Source: an uncultured Polaribacter sp.
GTDB lineage: Bacteria > Bacteroidota > Bacteroidia > Flavobacteriales > Flavobacteriaceae
Assembly: GCA_943846595.1 (NCBI GenBank)
Contig: OX044355.1
Span: 1,639,501 to 1,703,500 of the forward strand
DNA: 64,000 bases
Direction: 5' to 3'
Part shown: in pieces, positions 16,287 through 26,588 of the stretch
How the letters are laid out: every line of letters starts with the position of its first letter
Numbering within the stretch: position 1 is the stretch's first letter
The notes under the pieces: generated by a model
What the model saw: the letters and a program-made list of their open reading frames with translations, nothing else
Told to the model about the DNA's origin: nothing
The model's database searches: none
Position numbers and translations under genes: made by a program

Positions 16287-17216
16287 TTAATTGTCTTTAT
16301 TAATTATTATATGTTCCAATCCTGGTACATTTATTCTATTAGATTTCTTGACAGTACGGGAATTGGTGGCAATTATTTTATGAACATATCCTAAGCTAAA
16401 ATCAGTAACTTCATCTTTCTTGTTAATGTAAGTGAAATATTCACAAATCCATCTTTCTATATTTGATAATTTACCTACGACCCTTTGATTTAAATAAAGC
16501 TGCCTAAATACTAAAAGAAATTTATTTGCATTACCTCTAAAACAAATTTTATTCTGAATCTCCTCTCCATTGAGTAGTTGCTCTAATTTTTTTCGATCCT
16601 TTTTTTCAAAATATGGTCTTAAAGCATCAAACAAATTCAAATTATTATTATTAATTACTAAGATTGGCCTGTTCTCAAATCTATGTTGGATTAAATTATT
16701 CACTTTTTCCACCACTTCAACATCAAGAAGTTGAGATTGATGTTTCGCGATATTAAATTTCAAAAAATCAATAAATTCATTTATCCTACCGTCGAAGTTG
16801 GTTGACAATTGAAACTTTAAAAAATTTTCAATTTCAGATAGATTAAACTCGTATTGTCTTAATTTAAGCGCAAACCAGAAACCGAATTCTGGATCGTTCT
16901 TATCAATAATAATATTTTCGTTATAATGAAAACAATCACCCTTCATCATAAAAAAGTTCAAATTGAACCGCTCACGTAAATCACTATGTGCCTCTTCATA
17001 CTTTTCTAAATAATCTTTAAAGTATTTATCTGTCCCATTATTATAATCTTTTGATTTTAAAACTGGTTGTCCATTTTTAAATATCATGGCTTCAATCTTG
17101 TTGAGAATCTTTAACCCTAATTTGTCAGAAGTTTTATTTAATAGAATCAAGGATCGCTCATAATCCTTGATATCGGACGTATCGATTTTGTAATAAGAAT
17201 AGTTAATTTTCATCAT
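16287..17216 (-). CDS. Island protein of unknown function, linked to integrase
   Basis: 309 residues, soluble, rich in Asn/Lys/Phe, with no signal peptide or TM. I do not recognise a family. The last third ('FRGNANKFLLVFRQLYLNQRVV...' to '...TNSRTVKKSNRI') looks like a helical/winged DNA-binding-like segment by its alternation of hydrophobic and basic residues; this is only impression. The start overlaps the end of the integrase gene by one base (both at 17216), so the two are translationally coupled and the protein may act with the integrase. Confidence 0.6.
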   Translation of the reverse strand: MMKINYSYYKIDTSDIKDYERSLILLNKTSDKLGLKILNKIEAMIFKNGQPVLKSKDYNNGTDKYFKDYLEKYEEAHSDLRERFNLNFFMMKGDCFHYNENIIIDKNDPEFGFWFALKLRQYEFNLSEIENFLKFQLSTNFDGRINEFIDFLKFNIAKHQSQLLDVEVVEKVNNLIQHRFENRPILVINNNNLNLFDALRPYFEKKDRKKLEQLLNGEEIQNKICFRGNANKFLLVFRQLYLNQRVVGKLSNIERWICEYFTYINKKDEVTDFSLGYVHKIIATNSRTVKKSNRINVPGLEHIIINKDN

Positions 17217-18334
17217 TAAGAATTAATATCAGGTATTGCATTCGCAGCCTCCACCTTCTTCTGATTGATGATTTTGGCATAAACCTGTGTGGTTTTTAAC
17301 TCCTTATGGCCGAGTAATTTAGAAACTGTGTATATATCCGTACCAAATGTAAGTTGTAAGGTTGCATACGTATGACGTGCACAGTGGAATGTGATTGTTT
17401 TACTAATTCCTGCTTTCATAACCCATTGCTGCAGTTTTAAGTTATTCCAAGCACTATATCTTAAACCCTTAAATACACGTTCCTCATCACCTTGTCTATC
17501 ATTTAGCAAGTTAAAGGCTTGTTCTGGAATTGGGTGTGTTTGATAACCGTTGGTCTTCTTTTGCTTAAAGCGTATGTAATAACCTTGCTCTTTAGAATAT
17601 TGGACTTCCTTCCATATCAACTTATGGACATCAGACCACCTTAATCCTGTAAGTGCACTAAAAATAAAGGCTTGTTTCAAGATTGGGATCTCGCATTCCG
17701 TATTAGCAACTTTTTTCAGTTCTTCTAAGGTTAAGAACTCGCGTTCTGATTCACCTTGTTTAAACCCTTTGACATTATCCGCTGGATTATTAGTTATAAT
17801 ATGTTCTATTGTGGCCTCTCTTAAGCACGCCTTTACTTTATTAAAATAAGAATAACATGAATTTTGAGAGAGTGGTTTATTACTTTTAGTTCTTGCAGTA
17901 TGCTTTAAATAATATTTAAAGTCCTCCAGCCACTTCATATCAACATCTTTGAATGGGACAAAGTCTCCTCTGAATTTTATCAAATGCTTTAAAACGCTAT
18001 CCCAATTTCCATAGTTCCCAGTAGACTGGTTATAGCGCTCATCTGTTTTTTCGGAAAAATAAGTAATGAAGTTTTTATTAAGATTCTCTTTGGCAATATT
18101 CGAAAAACCATGAGCATCTTGTTGCATCTCCAAAAACCTCTTTGAACGAATGCTTTCCGCTAACAACGAAGTCTTTTTGTTGTGAGCTCTTTCTTTGGAA
18201 GTACTTGGCGAACTATATAAGTACAAATTGAGCGATTCCTTCTTTCTTTTTTGTTTGGCCTTTGGTAGATAATAATCTAAATATAAACTTTCCTGACCGT
18301 CCTTTTTCTTTCGTGTTCTAATGGATACATTCAT
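17216..18334 (-). CDS. Tyrosine-type site-specific integrase of the mnmE island
   Basis: 372 residues. The N-terminal arm-type DNA-binding region ('RTRKKKDGQESLYLDYYLPKAK') is followed by a core-binding SAM-like domain (about 85-190) and the catalytic domain with R in T-G-L-R-W-S-D, H317-x-x-R320, H343 (LLGH) and nucleophile Y352. All key residues are present, so it is probably active. It sits 167 bases from the mnmE stop codon, and mnmE 3' ends are known integration sites (for example SGI1 in thdF/trmE). Repeats likely to be arm-type sites or operators lie just upstream. Confidence 0.9.
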   Translation of the reverse strand: MNVSIRTRKKKDGQESLYLDYYLPKAKQKRKKESLNLYLYSSPSTSKERAHNKKTSLLAESIRSKRFLEMQQDAHGFSNIAKENLNKNFITYFSEKTDERYNQSTGNYGNWDSVLKHLIKFRGDFVPFKDVDMKWLEDFKYYLKHTARTKSNKPLSQNSCYSYFNKVKACLREATIEHIITNNPADNVKGFKQGESEREFLTLEELKKVANTECEIPILKQAFIFSALTGLRWSDVHKLIWKEVQYSKEQGYYIRFKQKKTNGYQTHPIPEQAFNLLNDRQGDEERVFKGLRYSAWNNLKLQQWVMKAGISKTITFHCARHTYATLQLTFGTDIYTVSKLLGHKELKTTQVYAKIINQKKVEAANAIPDINS

Positions 18335-18343
18335 GTGACAAAA

Positions 18344-18383
18344 TTTTGTACCGTTTTGTACCGCAAATTAAAAAAGGTACAAA
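18344..18383. repeat. TTTTGTACCG tandem pair plus inverted copy upstream of integrase
   Basis: TTTTGTACCG occurs back to back at 18344-18353 and 18354-18363, and GGTACAAA, its inverted 8-base core, at 18376-18383. The group starts 10 bases before the integrase ATG. Arm-type integrase binding sites or an operator are plausible. Confidence 0.5.
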
Positions 18384-18501
18384 TACGGGACAAAAATAAC
18401 TAAATTAGAACAAACAAACAAAAGTTCAATTCACAATAAAAAATATAATAACTTGTATTTCAATTACTTATATTGATGTAGTTTGAGGCAGTTTGCGATA
18501 G

Positions 18502-19896
18502 TTACTTTCCGATACAAAAATTAGAGAAAATATGCCCTAAAATATCCTTATCCACATCATACTCCCCCGTAATATTACCAAGGTGACGCAAGCATTCACG
18601 AATATCAATCGAAAATAAATCTGTAGATATTTTCAAATCAATTCCCTGTTGTACAGAAGAGATGGCTATGAGTGCATTGTGCAATGCTTCAAAATGTCGC
18701 GAGTTGGTTACAATGGTTTCATTATTACTCAACGCCCCAGTATTTACCAAAGAAGTTAAGGCCTCCTTCAATGCAGTAATTCCTGTCTTTTCTTTGGCAG
18801 AAAGTAAAATTATATCCGCAATTTCCGATTCCAAAATGGCACGATCATGACAAGATAAGGTATCCGTTTTATTGGCAATCACTAGCAGTCGTTTGTTTGG
18901 AAAACGTTTCTTAATCGTTTCAATTTCCTCTAAAAAGAGATCGCTCGCATGCGAGAATTTATTTGAATCCAATAAGAAAACAATCAGTTGTGCATTTTCA
19001 GCCTTTTCATAGGTTTTTTTAATACCAATATTTTCCACCACATCCTTCGTTTGGCGAATTCCTGCAGTATCAATAAATCGAAAAGCAACCCCCTCAATAA
19101 TCAATTCATCCTCAATCGCATCTCTGGTAGTTCCTGCAATTTCAGAAACAATGGCTTTTTCCTCGTTTAAAAGCGTATTTAATAAAGTTGATTTTCCCAC
19201 ATTTGGTTCCCCAATTATGGCAACCGGAATCCCATTCTTCATGGCATTCCCAAAGGCAAAAGAATCAATCAACCGTTTTAAAACAAACGAGATTTTTGCT
19301 ACTAATTCTTTAAATTTGCTGCGGTCGGCAAATTCAACGTCTTCCCCAGAGAAATCCAATTCTAATTCAATCAACGCCGCAAAGTCTAACAATTGAGTCC
19401 GCAATTCTTTCAGTTCATTGCTAATGCCACCCCGCATCTGCTGTATCGCCATCTGATGACTCGCAGCAGAATTTGAAGCAATCACATCAGCAACTGCTTC
19501 TGCCTGACTTAGATCCATTTTTCCGTTTAAGAAAGCCCGCATGGTAAACTCTCCATTATCGGCCATTCGGCAACCTTTCTCTAAAAATAATTGAATAATT
19601 TCTTGCTGAATAAAACGAGAACCATGACAAGATATTTCCACTACATTTTCTCCCGTATACGAACGCGGATTTTTAAAAACAGCCACCAATACTTCATCTA
19701 GTACCACACCCTTGTTTATGATATGTCCTAAATGAATCGTATGTGTTTTTGCATTTTTTAAAACCTTATTTTTTTTCACAGACCTAAAGTTTGCATCCAC
19801 AATTTGAAGGGCGTTTTCACCAGAAAGTCTAATGACAGCAATAGCGCCCACTCCAGATGGAGTTGCGAGTGCGATAATGGTATCCTTATGAATCAT
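18502..19896 (-). CDS. mnmE: tRNA uridine-5-carboxymethylaminomethyl modification GTPase
   Basis: 464 residues. With MnmG it makes cmnm5U34 in tRNAs. It has the N-terminal formyl-THF-binding domain (about 1-118), a helical domain with the inserted G domain (G1 motif 'GEPNVGKSTLLN' near 228, DTAG, NKTD), and the essential C-terminal C461-I-G-K464. The last bases double as the probable attachment site of the adjacent island, and the coding end is intact. A TATCTTTG box lies 5 bases upstream of the ATG. Confidence 0.97.
   Translation of the reverse strand: MIHKDTIIALATPSGVGAIAVIRLSGENALQIVDANFRSVKKNKVLKNAKTHTIHLGHIINKGVVLDEVLVAVFKNPRSYTGENVVEISCHGSRFIQQEIIQLFLEKGCRMADNGEFTMRAFLNGKMDLSQAEAVADVIASNSAASHQMAIQQMRGGISNELKELRTQLLDFAALIELELDFSGEDVEFADRSKFKELVAKISFVLKRLIDSFAFGNAMKNGIPVAIIGEPNVGKSTLLNTLLNEEKAIVSEIAGTTRDAIEDELIIEGVAFRFIDTAGIRQTKDVVENIGIKKTYEKAENAQLIVFLLDSNKFSHASDLFLEEIETIKKRFPNKRLLVIANKTDTLSCHDRAILESEIADIILLSAKEKTGITALKEALTSLVNTGALSNNETIVTNSRHFEALHNALIAISSVQQGIDLKISTDLFSIDIRECLRHLGNITGEYDVDKDILGHIFSNFCIGK
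18511..18521. repeat. Candidate right attachment site in the mnmE 3' end
   Basis: GATACAAAAAT, identical to 15073-15083, lies within the last 20 bases of mnmE, whose minus-strand end reads TTTTTGTATCGGAAAGTAA. This is the same stretch of the gene used by trmE-specific islands such as SGI1. Confidence 0.5.
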
Positions 19897-19900
19897 ATTA

Positions 19901-19908
19901 CAAAGATA
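19901..19908 (-). promoter_or_regulatory. Candidate promoter -7 box for mnmE
   Basis: The minus strand reads TATCTTTG, with a TTG about 19 bases further upstream. The box ends 4 bases before the ATG, implying a leaderless transcript. Confidence 0.5.
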
Positions 19909-20001
19909 CGCAGGTAATTTTGTTCAAGAAAAAAAAGCCTGTAACAATAATCAAAATCAAGCGTCTTATTTATAAATAAAATAAATATAGGCAGCAAACC
20001 C

Positions 20002-20340
20002 ATGAAAAAAGACAATCAGTTACTCGTATTTACCCATTTAAGTCAGTTATTAGATTATATTACCGGTATTGGTGGGTTTATTGTGCCTTTAGTATTGTGG
20101 CTCACTAAGAAAGATGATATTGAAGGAATGGATCAGCACGGAAAAGCAATTTTAAACTTTAGAATCTCTATTTTTATCTACCTAATCCTCTGTATTCCTT
20201 TAGTTTTATTGCTAGGATTGGGTATTCTTGGAATCATTGCCATTGCCATCATCGCATTTGTTTTCCCCATTGTAAATGCCATCAAAGCAAATAGTGGACA
20301 AGCACCAAAATATCCCTTAAGCATTCCATTTCTAAAATAG
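20002..20340 (+). CDS. DUF4870 domain small membrane protein
   Basis: 112 residues with three hydrophobic segments (about 18-35, 52-72, 74-92) and the family features H-L-S-Q-L-L...G-x-G-x-F-I-V-P...H-G-K-A-x-L-N-F. DUF4870 proteins are small inner-membrane proteins of unknown role. It stands alone between mnmE (divergent) and a DUF4268 gene (convergent). Confidence 0.85.
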   Translation: MKKDNQLLVFTHLSQLLDYITGIGGFIVPLVLWLTKKDDIEGMDQHGKAILNFRISIFIYLILCIPLVLLLGLGILGIIAIAIIAFVFPIVNAIKANSGQAPKYPLSIPFLK

Positions 20341-20447
20341 TTTTTTTGGGCGCTCCCAAGCCCAAGTGCTTGGTCAGGATTTTGTTGCAATCTTTTTTGG
20401 GCGTTTTCCCAAAAAAGGATTTCCACGCCAATCCTTAGCGTGTGCCT
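20341..20447. repeat. Flavobacterial intergenic repeat element with strong hairpin
   Basis: This 107-base stretch between convergent genes has the form T-run + GGGCG...CCC...GGTC...TGCAATC + hairpin + GGATTTCC...CAATCCTTAGCG. I recognise this as a degenerate copy of an intergenic repeat common in Flavobacteriaceae genomes. The core hairpin TTTTTTGGG (20393-20401) / CCCAAAAAA (20408-20416) has a 6-base loop and could act as a two-way terminator. Confidence 0.45.
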
Positions 20448-20457
20448 ATAAAAAAAA

Positions 20458-20892
20458 TTAAATATTTTTAATAACCGTTTCATATTCATTGAAGAACAGC
20501 TCAAATTCATTCATCGAAGCAACAAAAAACTCGTAGCATTGCTGCCAAGTGTTTTTATTATAAATGCTAAATTTTTCTGCAAACGGAACATAAATACGCT
20601 GAATTACTTTTCCATTGTCAAGTAAATAGGCATCATCAAAAATAACTTCTGGCAAGTGCTCTTTAACTAAAAGGCTCTTTAAAGACAATAGTTGATCATA
20701 ATACAAAAGATTGGCCACTTCATCTGGATTTTCAAAATCCAAGCATACACATGCTTGCTTTCGATTTGCCTGAAATTTAAAAGCAACCCCTTTAATTTTG
20801 GTATTGTACAATAACCATTTTCGAGGAAAGGATTTTCCAAATGAAGTCCAGAATTCTTTTCGTAATTTTTCAGAATCGTCTTTACTAAACAT
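20458..20892 (-). CDS. DUF4268 domain protein
   Basis: 144 residues, soluble. The N-terminal 'LRKEFWTSFGKSF' and central 'KIKGVAFKFQANRKQACVCLDF' segments fit DUF4268, a nuclease-like fold family of unknown role that is common in Bacteroidota. Alone it has no restriction-modification partner here. It stands 125 bases from miaE and may have its own promoter (a one-base-short TAnTTTG string is present). Confidence 0.75.
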   Translation of the reverse strand: MFSKDDSEKLRKEFWTSFGKSFPRKWLLYNTKIKGVAFKFQANRKQACVCLDFENPDEVANLLYYDQLLSLKSLLVKEHLPEVIFDDAYLLDNGKVIQRIYVPFAEKFSIYNKNTWQQCYEFFVASMNEFELFFNEYETVIKNI

Positions 20893-21017
20893 CTTTTATT
20901 AGGGTGTCAAAGTATCGTTTGTGAAGTATTATTTGTTTAAAAGATTGGGCTAATGCTATTTATCGATTTTCAGACCAGGTAAACATCCGTTAAATTAATT
21001 AAACAATACCTACTTTT

Positions 21018-21592
<575 letters not shown>

Positions 21593-21599
<7 letters not shown>

Positions 21600-23806
21600 T
21601 TTTCTATAATTTTTCGTAAACTCGCCCCAAAATAGGCCAGTGCTTTTATTTCCTTCACACTTGCCAAACGTTCGTTACTGAAGATCAGTAGCCCCACTTT
21701 AGACGCTTCGATATGATATTGTTTATTACTTTCTAAAAACAAAATTAATTCATCCGTAAAAAAGGTTCTAATTTTTGCTTCATTTTTTCCTAATAAATAA
21801 AAACGCTTGCTAAAATCCGGATGCCTCTCAAGGTTAATATCCTTAAAACCAGCAAAATGATACAGGTATTCAAAAATACCTTCTTTATCTAAGGTAAAAT
21901 TAGGGACCTCTCTTTGCGTATGAATATGAAACATGGTTGCTTTGATTACTTGTTTTGCAATCATTTCACCTTCAGAGAATTGCACATCAAAAATAGTACA
22001 ATTATCATTAGACAATACATTAGAAACCTTGTCTATTTTACGCGTTTTAAAATAACCAAATTGAGGTAATTCTTCCATTTCTATAGCAGAGAACGCATCA
22101 TAAGCATAGTGCATTTCTTCGCTAATTTTTTGAATGTTTTTTTGCCTTTTTGTCAATACCCCTTTTTTAGGAATCATTTGTTTTGGTAAAATCTTACGCA
22201 ATGCAAAAGGATGCTCACTTCCCGATTTCGAATCGTCCAAGCCTATCACTTCAAAATCACCCCCTTTTCGAGCAAATGCTTCCGCATAATTACTCATGTT
22301 TTCCATAACCGAATGGTCTACAAAATCGCATAAAGAAAAATCAACAATAGCTTCTTCAGTTTCTGGAATCTGATTCAGTTTCGATTTTAATTTTGTAAAA
22401 TTTAAAAAAGAAGAGAAATTTTTTACACTCACATAATACTTTCCATCCTCAGTGAACATTAAAACATTGGGTTTTAAAATGTTTTTAACAAAGAGTAAAA
22501 TATTTTTATTAATAATGACATGGAGGATGAAGGTAATGATGATTCCAACGAGAATTCCGGTAATTAAACTTGTTGAAATCGTAACTAAAAGTGTCATTAA
22601 AAATATAATTAACTGTTCGGAACCCACTCGAAATACTTTTTTTAAGTTTTCTAGTGATGCCAATTTATACCCTGTATAGACCAAAATGGCAGCCAAAGCG
22701 GGGAGTGGTATCTTTTTTAATTCTGAAGCAAATAGTAAAATAAATAAGACGAGGAAGCCTGCATGAAAAAAGTTGGCAGATCTGTTACTCCCTTTGTTGT
22801 TTACATTTACCGAACTTCTAGCAATTACAGTCACCACATTCAAACCGCCCAAAAAACCACTAATTACTGTGGCCAATCCCAACGCTTTAATGTCTTTATT
22901 TACATTCGAACGTCTTTTTAAAGGATCTAATTTATCAACTGCTTTGATACTTAATAAACTTTCAATACTTGCAATTAAAGTAATGGAAATAACAGCATTT
23001 ATAAAACTCAGTTCGTAAATTTTTCCAAAATCCGGAAAGGCAAATTTTGACAATATGTCATCGGATAATTCAATCAATAAGTTTTTTTCAATAGGATATG
23101 GTGCGGTAGAAAAGAGCTCAAAATAAGAATACATCCCAACACTTAAAACCACAATCCACATAGGTGCTGGGATCAATTGAAAAGAACGATTCCTTATTTT
23201 ACTATAAAAAATCATAATGAGCAAACTAATCACTCCCACCAATCCAGCATACAAAACACTCGAATTATCAGTATTGACGAAGTTTAAAATTCCTTCTGGA
23301 ATTTGAACAAGTAACTCAATAATGCTTCCATTTGCTTCTAAATTCCCTAGCATCACATGAATCTGTTTGGCGAAAATACCAATACCAATGGCTGCCAACA
23401 TTCCTTGGATGGCAGAAGAAGGGAAGAAATCTCCCAAAGATCCTAAGCGAAGAAACCCAAGGGCAATCATGATAATACCAGAAATTACAATGGCTGCCAA
23501 GGTATATAAAAAACCTTGACTCATATCGATAATACCATCAGCACCCGTACCTAGGGTTGTGATTGCAGCTAAAATAACAACCACCAAACCGTTTCCAGGT
23601 CCAGTAATGGTTACGTTAGAACCTCCTAATATAGCAACTACGGTACCCCCAACAATAGCAGCAATAATACCAGATATCGGTGGTGCTCCTGAGGCCAAAG
23701 CCAAGCCCAAACCTAGTGGGAGCGCAATCAAAGAAACTACAAAACCAGAAAATAAGTTTTTTGGAATATCCCCGATGAATGTTTTAAAAGTATTTTTTTG
23801 ACTCAT
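21593..23806 (-). CDS. SulP-family anion transporter with STAS and extra C-terminal domain
   Basis: 737 residues, longer than usual SulP proteins (about 550-600). The order is a sulfate-transporter TM domain (about 1-420; 'KNLFSGFVVSLIALPLGLGLALASGAPP', 'NVTITGPGNGLVVVILA'), a STAS domain (about 445-545) and a further ~190-residue soluble region (about 550-737) with an 'F-S-K-R-F-Y-L-L-G' segment and no family I can name. Substrate is probably bicarbonate or sulfate. It shares one base with the upstream UspA gene, so the two are coupled, suggesting stress- or nucleotide-linked control (inference). Confidence 0.88.
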
Positions 23807-24639
23807 TATTTTACAATTAAAACATCTGTTGGTAATTCCGATAAAATATATTCAATATCGTGTGGAAAAATTCGATCGATAAATCGAATCTTATCGGGGG
23901 CGTTCATCACCAACAAATCAGCACGTTTTACTTTTGCATAATGCCCTATAGAGTAGCCTCTACGACCAAAAATACTTTGAGTATTTACCGAAATATCTTC
24001 GTAATTAATTTCATTTAAAATGTTTTTTATCCGCATGTCTTCTCGGTTTTTTATGCGCTCTTTTACAATGGTAGACTTCCGTAAAGTACGATCATCATTG
24101 ACCTCTACGTGCAATTCAGATTTACTTACTTCTTCTACAATTGTAATTTTTTTACAGTGTAAATGTTTGGAGAAATCAAAGGCACTTTTAATCGTTTTGA
24201 TTGTTTTATCATTATGCAACCCATTGACAACAATGTGCTTACATACGACTCTAACAACGGAAGGTTTGATCATTAATAAAACAGAACAAGTGGCCTTTCT
24301 TGTTAACACTCTGGCGATGGAACCTACATAATATTTTAGTAATTTTTCCTGTTGAAGTGCACCTAAAATTAGTAAGTCAACTGCTTCATGAGTACATGTT
24401 TTTAGAATAACGTCTACCGTTTTTCCTTTTTGCCAGATTGTTTTAAATGAATTTTTTAGCGGTTCGGCTTGTTCTAATAAATCGGATAACTGCACCTTTT
24501 TTTTGTCAGTCTCTTCACCAACATGAACCCCAATCAATTGTGCGTCAAACATATTTGCCATTCTTACCGCTTCAAATAAATTTGATTTCAAGTTGGGTGA
24601 AAAGGCAATTCCAACAAGGATTTTATTAATTGTATTCAA
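23806..24639 (-). CDS. Tandem universal stress protein (UspA x2)
   Basis: 277 residues made of two Usp domains: about 1-123 ('INKILVGIAFSPNLKSNLFEAVRMA', 'DLLILGALQQEKLLKYYVGSIARVLTRKATCSVLLM', close to the G-x2-G-x9-G ATP loop) and about 130-277 ('ADLLVMNAP...', ending 'SELPTDVLIVK'). It is the first gene of a UspA-SulP-miaE operon; the one-base overlap with SulP suggests it modulates that transporter. Confidence 0.85.
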   Translation of the reverse strand: MNTINKILVGIAFSPNLKSNLFEAVRMANMFDAQLIGVHVGEETDKKKVQLSDLLEQAEPLKNSFKTIWQKGKTVDVILKTCTHEAVDLLILGALQQEKLLKYYVGSIARVLTRKATCSVLLMIKPSVVRVVCKHIVVNGLHNDKTIKTIKSAFDFSKHLHCKKITIVEEVSKSELHVEVNDDRTLRKSTIVKERIKNREDMRIKNILNEINYEDISVNTQSIFGRRGYSIGHYAKVKRADLLVMNAPDKIRFIDRIFPHDIEYILSELPTDVLIVK

Positions 24640-24763
24640 GAATTTCTATATAAGAATTGATGAAGCACAATATAGAACTTTAAAGGAGAGAAAAAAATTA
24701 TAAAATTAATTTTTATCATTCATAAACATTCTTAAATTTACTAATTCATATGTAAAGACAAAT

Positions 24764-26578
24764 ATGTTAGAATTAGCAGGAATTATCATTTTAGGAATAT
24801 TAGCACAGTGGGTAGCATGGAAATTTAAAATTCCAGCAATATTACCACTTATTTTAATTGGTTTATTAGTAGGGCCACTCGCTGCCGAATTTTTAAGTCA
24901 AGATGGTACAAAATGGATAGAACCTATTTGGAATGGAACCAAAGGCTTGTTTCCTGGTGAAGCACTCTATTATTTTGTTTCGTTGGCAATTAGTATCATT
25001 CTTTTTGAAGGCGGATTGACATTAAAAAGAGATGAAATTAAAAACGTTGGTCCTGTAATTACGAAGTTAATCACTTTAGGATCAGCAGTTACTTTTTTTG
25101 GTGCAGGAATTGTAGCGCATTTTATCTTTGGTCTAACTTGGGAGATTTCGTTTCTTTTTTCTGGATTGATCATTGTAACAGGACCAACAGTGATTACACC
25201 AATTTTAAGAAATATTCCACTTAAAAAAGATGTTTCTACAGTTTTAAAATGGGAAGGAATTTTAATAGATCCAATTGGCGCGTTAGTTGCCGTTTTAGTT
25301 TTTGAGTTTATTAGTGTAGGTGGTGGTGGTGGTTTTACCAAAACTGCTTTGATGGAATTTGGTAAAATTCTATTATTTGGAACTTCTTTCGGTTTCACAT
25401 TTGCGCATGCTTTGATGTATGCAGTGAATAAAAAACTAATTCCACATTATTTACTAAACGTAGTTTCATTATCGGCTGTGTTGTTGGTTTTTGTAGAATC
25501 AGAAATTTTTGCACATGAATCAGGGCTTTTAGCAGTGGTTGTTATGGGAATGGTATTAGGAAATGGGAAATTAAAAAACTTAAAAGAATTGCTATATTTT
25601 AAAGAATCTTTAAGCATTTTATTAATTTCTATTTTATTTATTTTATTGGCTGCAAACATTAACATAGAAGATTTACAATTGCTATATAATTGGAAAACAG
25701 CGGCACTTTTTGCATTGATTGTTTTTGTGATCAGGCCTCTGGCTGTATTTTTAAGCACCTACAATTCCAATTTAAAACTAAATGAAAAATTATTCATTAG
25801 TTGGGTAGGGCCTCGCGGAATTGTGGCTGCAGGAATTGCATCATTGTTTGGTAGTAAGTTAATAAAACAAGGTGTTGCGGGTGCAGAATACATTACACCG
25901 TTGGTGTTTATGATTGTTTTAGGAACCGTACTTTTAAACGCAACTACCGCCAGACTCTTTGCAAAAATGGTAGGTGTTTTCTTAAAAAGTTCAAAAGCAA
26001 TTTTATTTCTAGGTGCTTCAGATCCAGCGCGATTGATCGCAAAGTATTTAGCAGATTCGGGCAAAAGAGTCGTTTTAATCGATTCTAATAAAAGTTTTAT
26101 TGAAACAGCAAAAAAGGAAGGTTTAGAAGCTTTCTCTACAAATATATATGATGACGATTTGACCGATAACATCGAGTTAAATGATGTGGGATATTTAATT
26201 GCAATGACGGGGAGTGATGCGGTGAATGATTTTGCGATGGATAGCTTATCCAATGTTTTTGGTGAACATGGCGCCTATAGATTGGCAACATCCAAAGAAA
26301 TAAGAACCAATAATTCTGAGTACAAAGAACAGTTTTTTTCTCCGAAAGATGATTATTTCAATCTCTCTGAAGCTTTTAGAGACAATCCTAAAATTCACGA
26401 AGTCGCCATTAATTCAGAAGAAGCATACAACACAATGCTGTTTAAACTTTCAAATGAATCGCGTTCGGTACTTCTGTTTGTAAAGAAAAGCGATACTATT
26501 TATTTGATTCCTGAGTTTGAAAAATCCAAACAATCCAAAGAAAATTGTACATTGATTTATTTGGGAAAAAACTTGTAG
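24764..26578 (+). CDS. Cation:proton antiporter (CPA family) with RCK/TrkA-N domain
   Basis: 604 residues: about 12 TM helices (1-405) with the antiporter motifs 'GGLTLKRDE', 'GPTVITPILRNIPL' and 'GILIDPIGAL' (an Asp-Pro pair rather than Asp-Asp), then a Rossmann TrkA-N domain (about 413-520; 'AILFLGASDPARLIAKYLADSGKRVVLID'). It exchanges Na+ or K+ for H+. It runs divergently from the UspA-SulP operon and converges on dnaX. Confidence 0.88.
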   Translation: MLELAGIIILGILAQWVAWKFKIPAILPLILIGLLVGPLAAEFLSQDGTKWIEPIWNGTKGLFPGEALYYFVSLAISIILFEGGLTLKRDEIKNVGPVITKLITLGSAVTFFGAGIVAHFIFGLTWEISFLFSGLIIVTGPTVITPILRNIPLKKDVSTVLKWEGILIDPIGALVAVLVFEFISVGGGGGFTKTALMEFGKILLFGTSFGFTFAHALMYAVNKKLIPHYLLNVVSLSAVLLVFVESEIFAHESGLLAVVVMGMVLGNGKLKNLKELLYFKESLSILLISILFILLAANINIEDLQLLYNWKTAALFALIVFVIRPLAVFLSTYNSNLKLNEKLFISWVGPRGIVAAGIASLFGSKLIKQGVAGAEYITPLVFMIVLGTVLLNATTARLFAKMVGVFLKSSKAILFLGASDPARLIAKYLADSGKRVVLIDSNKSFIETAKKEGLEAFSTNIYDDDLTDNIELNDVGYLIAMTGSDAVNDFAMDSLSNVFGEHGAYRLATSKEIRTNNSEYKEQFFSPKDDYFNLSEAFRDNPKIHEVAINSEEAYNTMLFKLSNESRSVLLFVKKSDTIYLIPEFEKSKQSKENCTLIYLGKNL

Positions 26579-26588
26579 CAGTTATCCC

